Positions 5,858 through 5,948 of a DNA stretch of 5,948 bases are shown here, piece after piece. The position numbers and the translations under genes were made by a program. Numbering within the stretch: position 1 is the first letter of the stretch; every line of letters starts with the position of its first letter. The stretch spans positions 1-5,948 of the forward strand of contig JAKSPA010000115.1 in the NCBI GenBank assembly GCA_024405235.1. Reading direction: 5' to 3'. The notes under the pieces are model-generated. The model was not told where the DNA came from. It was given only the letters and a program-made list of their open reading frames with translations, and ran no database searches. Source of the stretch: Lentisphaeria bacterium (GTDB lineage: Bacteria > Verrucomicrobiota > Lentisphaeria > Oligosphaerales > Oligosphaeraceae).

Positions 5858-5934
5858 GGACCCGTAGCACAATTGGATAGAGCGCCTGGCTACGGACCAG
5901 AAGGTTGGGGATTCGAACTCCTCCGGGTTCACCA
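5858..5934 (+). tRNA. tRNA-Arg (anticodon ACG), CCA encoded
   Basis: A full 77-nt cloverleaf can be drawn. The acceptor stem pairs GGACCCG with CGGGTTC (one G-U), the D arm carries AATTGGATA in its loop, and the anticodon loop CTACGGA has ACG at 5892-5894. The T arm pairs GGGGA with TCCTC around TTCGAAC, and the discriminator is A followed by encoded CCA (5931-5934). It closely resembles bacterial tRNA-Arg(ACG), whose A34 is converted to inosine by TadA to read CGU, CGC and CGA. A20, an arginine identity base, is present in the D loop. Two stem positions are mismatched: A12 with A23 in the D stem and C27 with A43 at the top of the anticodon stem. No terminator is visible in the 14 bases left after it. 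Confidence 0.95.
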
Positions 5935-5948
5935 TTATAATTTAGCGT

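Noticed and set aside
5936..5941. perfect TATAAT just after the tRNA as promoter of a downstream gene
   Set aside because: The matching -35 position falls in the tRNA T loop with at most three of six consensus bases, and the downstream gene is outside the window, so it cannot be supported.

Overview
The window looks like part of a bacterial chromosome of moderate GC content. It carries a tRNA-Arg with an ACG anticodon and an encoded CCA end, tightly packed genes, and a three-gene minus-strand operon. None of the three operon starts has a recognisable Shine-Dalgarno sequence. The first gene is a large sugar-hydrolase-like protein of a style I associate with the PVC group (Lentisphaerota, Verrucomicrobiota, Kiritimatiellota), often from gut communities. 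That taxonomic guess is an inference and is weak.

Layout: (1) Positions 1-1585, plus strand, hold the 3' part of a putative TIM-barrel glycoside hydrolase, cut by the window edge. (2) Positions 1631-5022, minus strand, hold an operon transcribed leftward in the order M20 metallopeptidase, PfkB-family sugar kinase (1-phosphofructokinase/tagatose-6-phosphate kinase subgroup), MFS transporter. The first two genes overlap by ATGA and the third follows after 21 bp. It converges with the hydrolase gene across a 45-bp gap in which I see no good terminator. The MFS gene is broken by one in-frame TGA at a conserved glycine of transmembrane segment 4. (3) Positions 5023-5857 have no convincing gene. 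The left half is AT-rich and may hold a decayed small reading frame. The right half (about 5341-5671) is dense in inverted and direct repeats: a possible three-way-junction RNA fold, a perfect 13-bp inverted repeat, three units on an exact 22-bp period, and a G/T-rich tandem repeat. (4) Positions 5858-5934, plus strand, are tRNA-Arg(ACG), with a plausible promoter in front.

Taken together, the operon looks like a small catabolic unit: uptake of a compound (MFS), hydrolysis of an amide or peptide bond (M20), and phosphorylation of a sugar or sugar phosphate (PfkB). The substrate cannot be read from the sequence. The least explained part is the repeat-rich block between the operon and the tRNA, which could be a structured RNA, a dispersed repeat element or a small mobile-element remnant.
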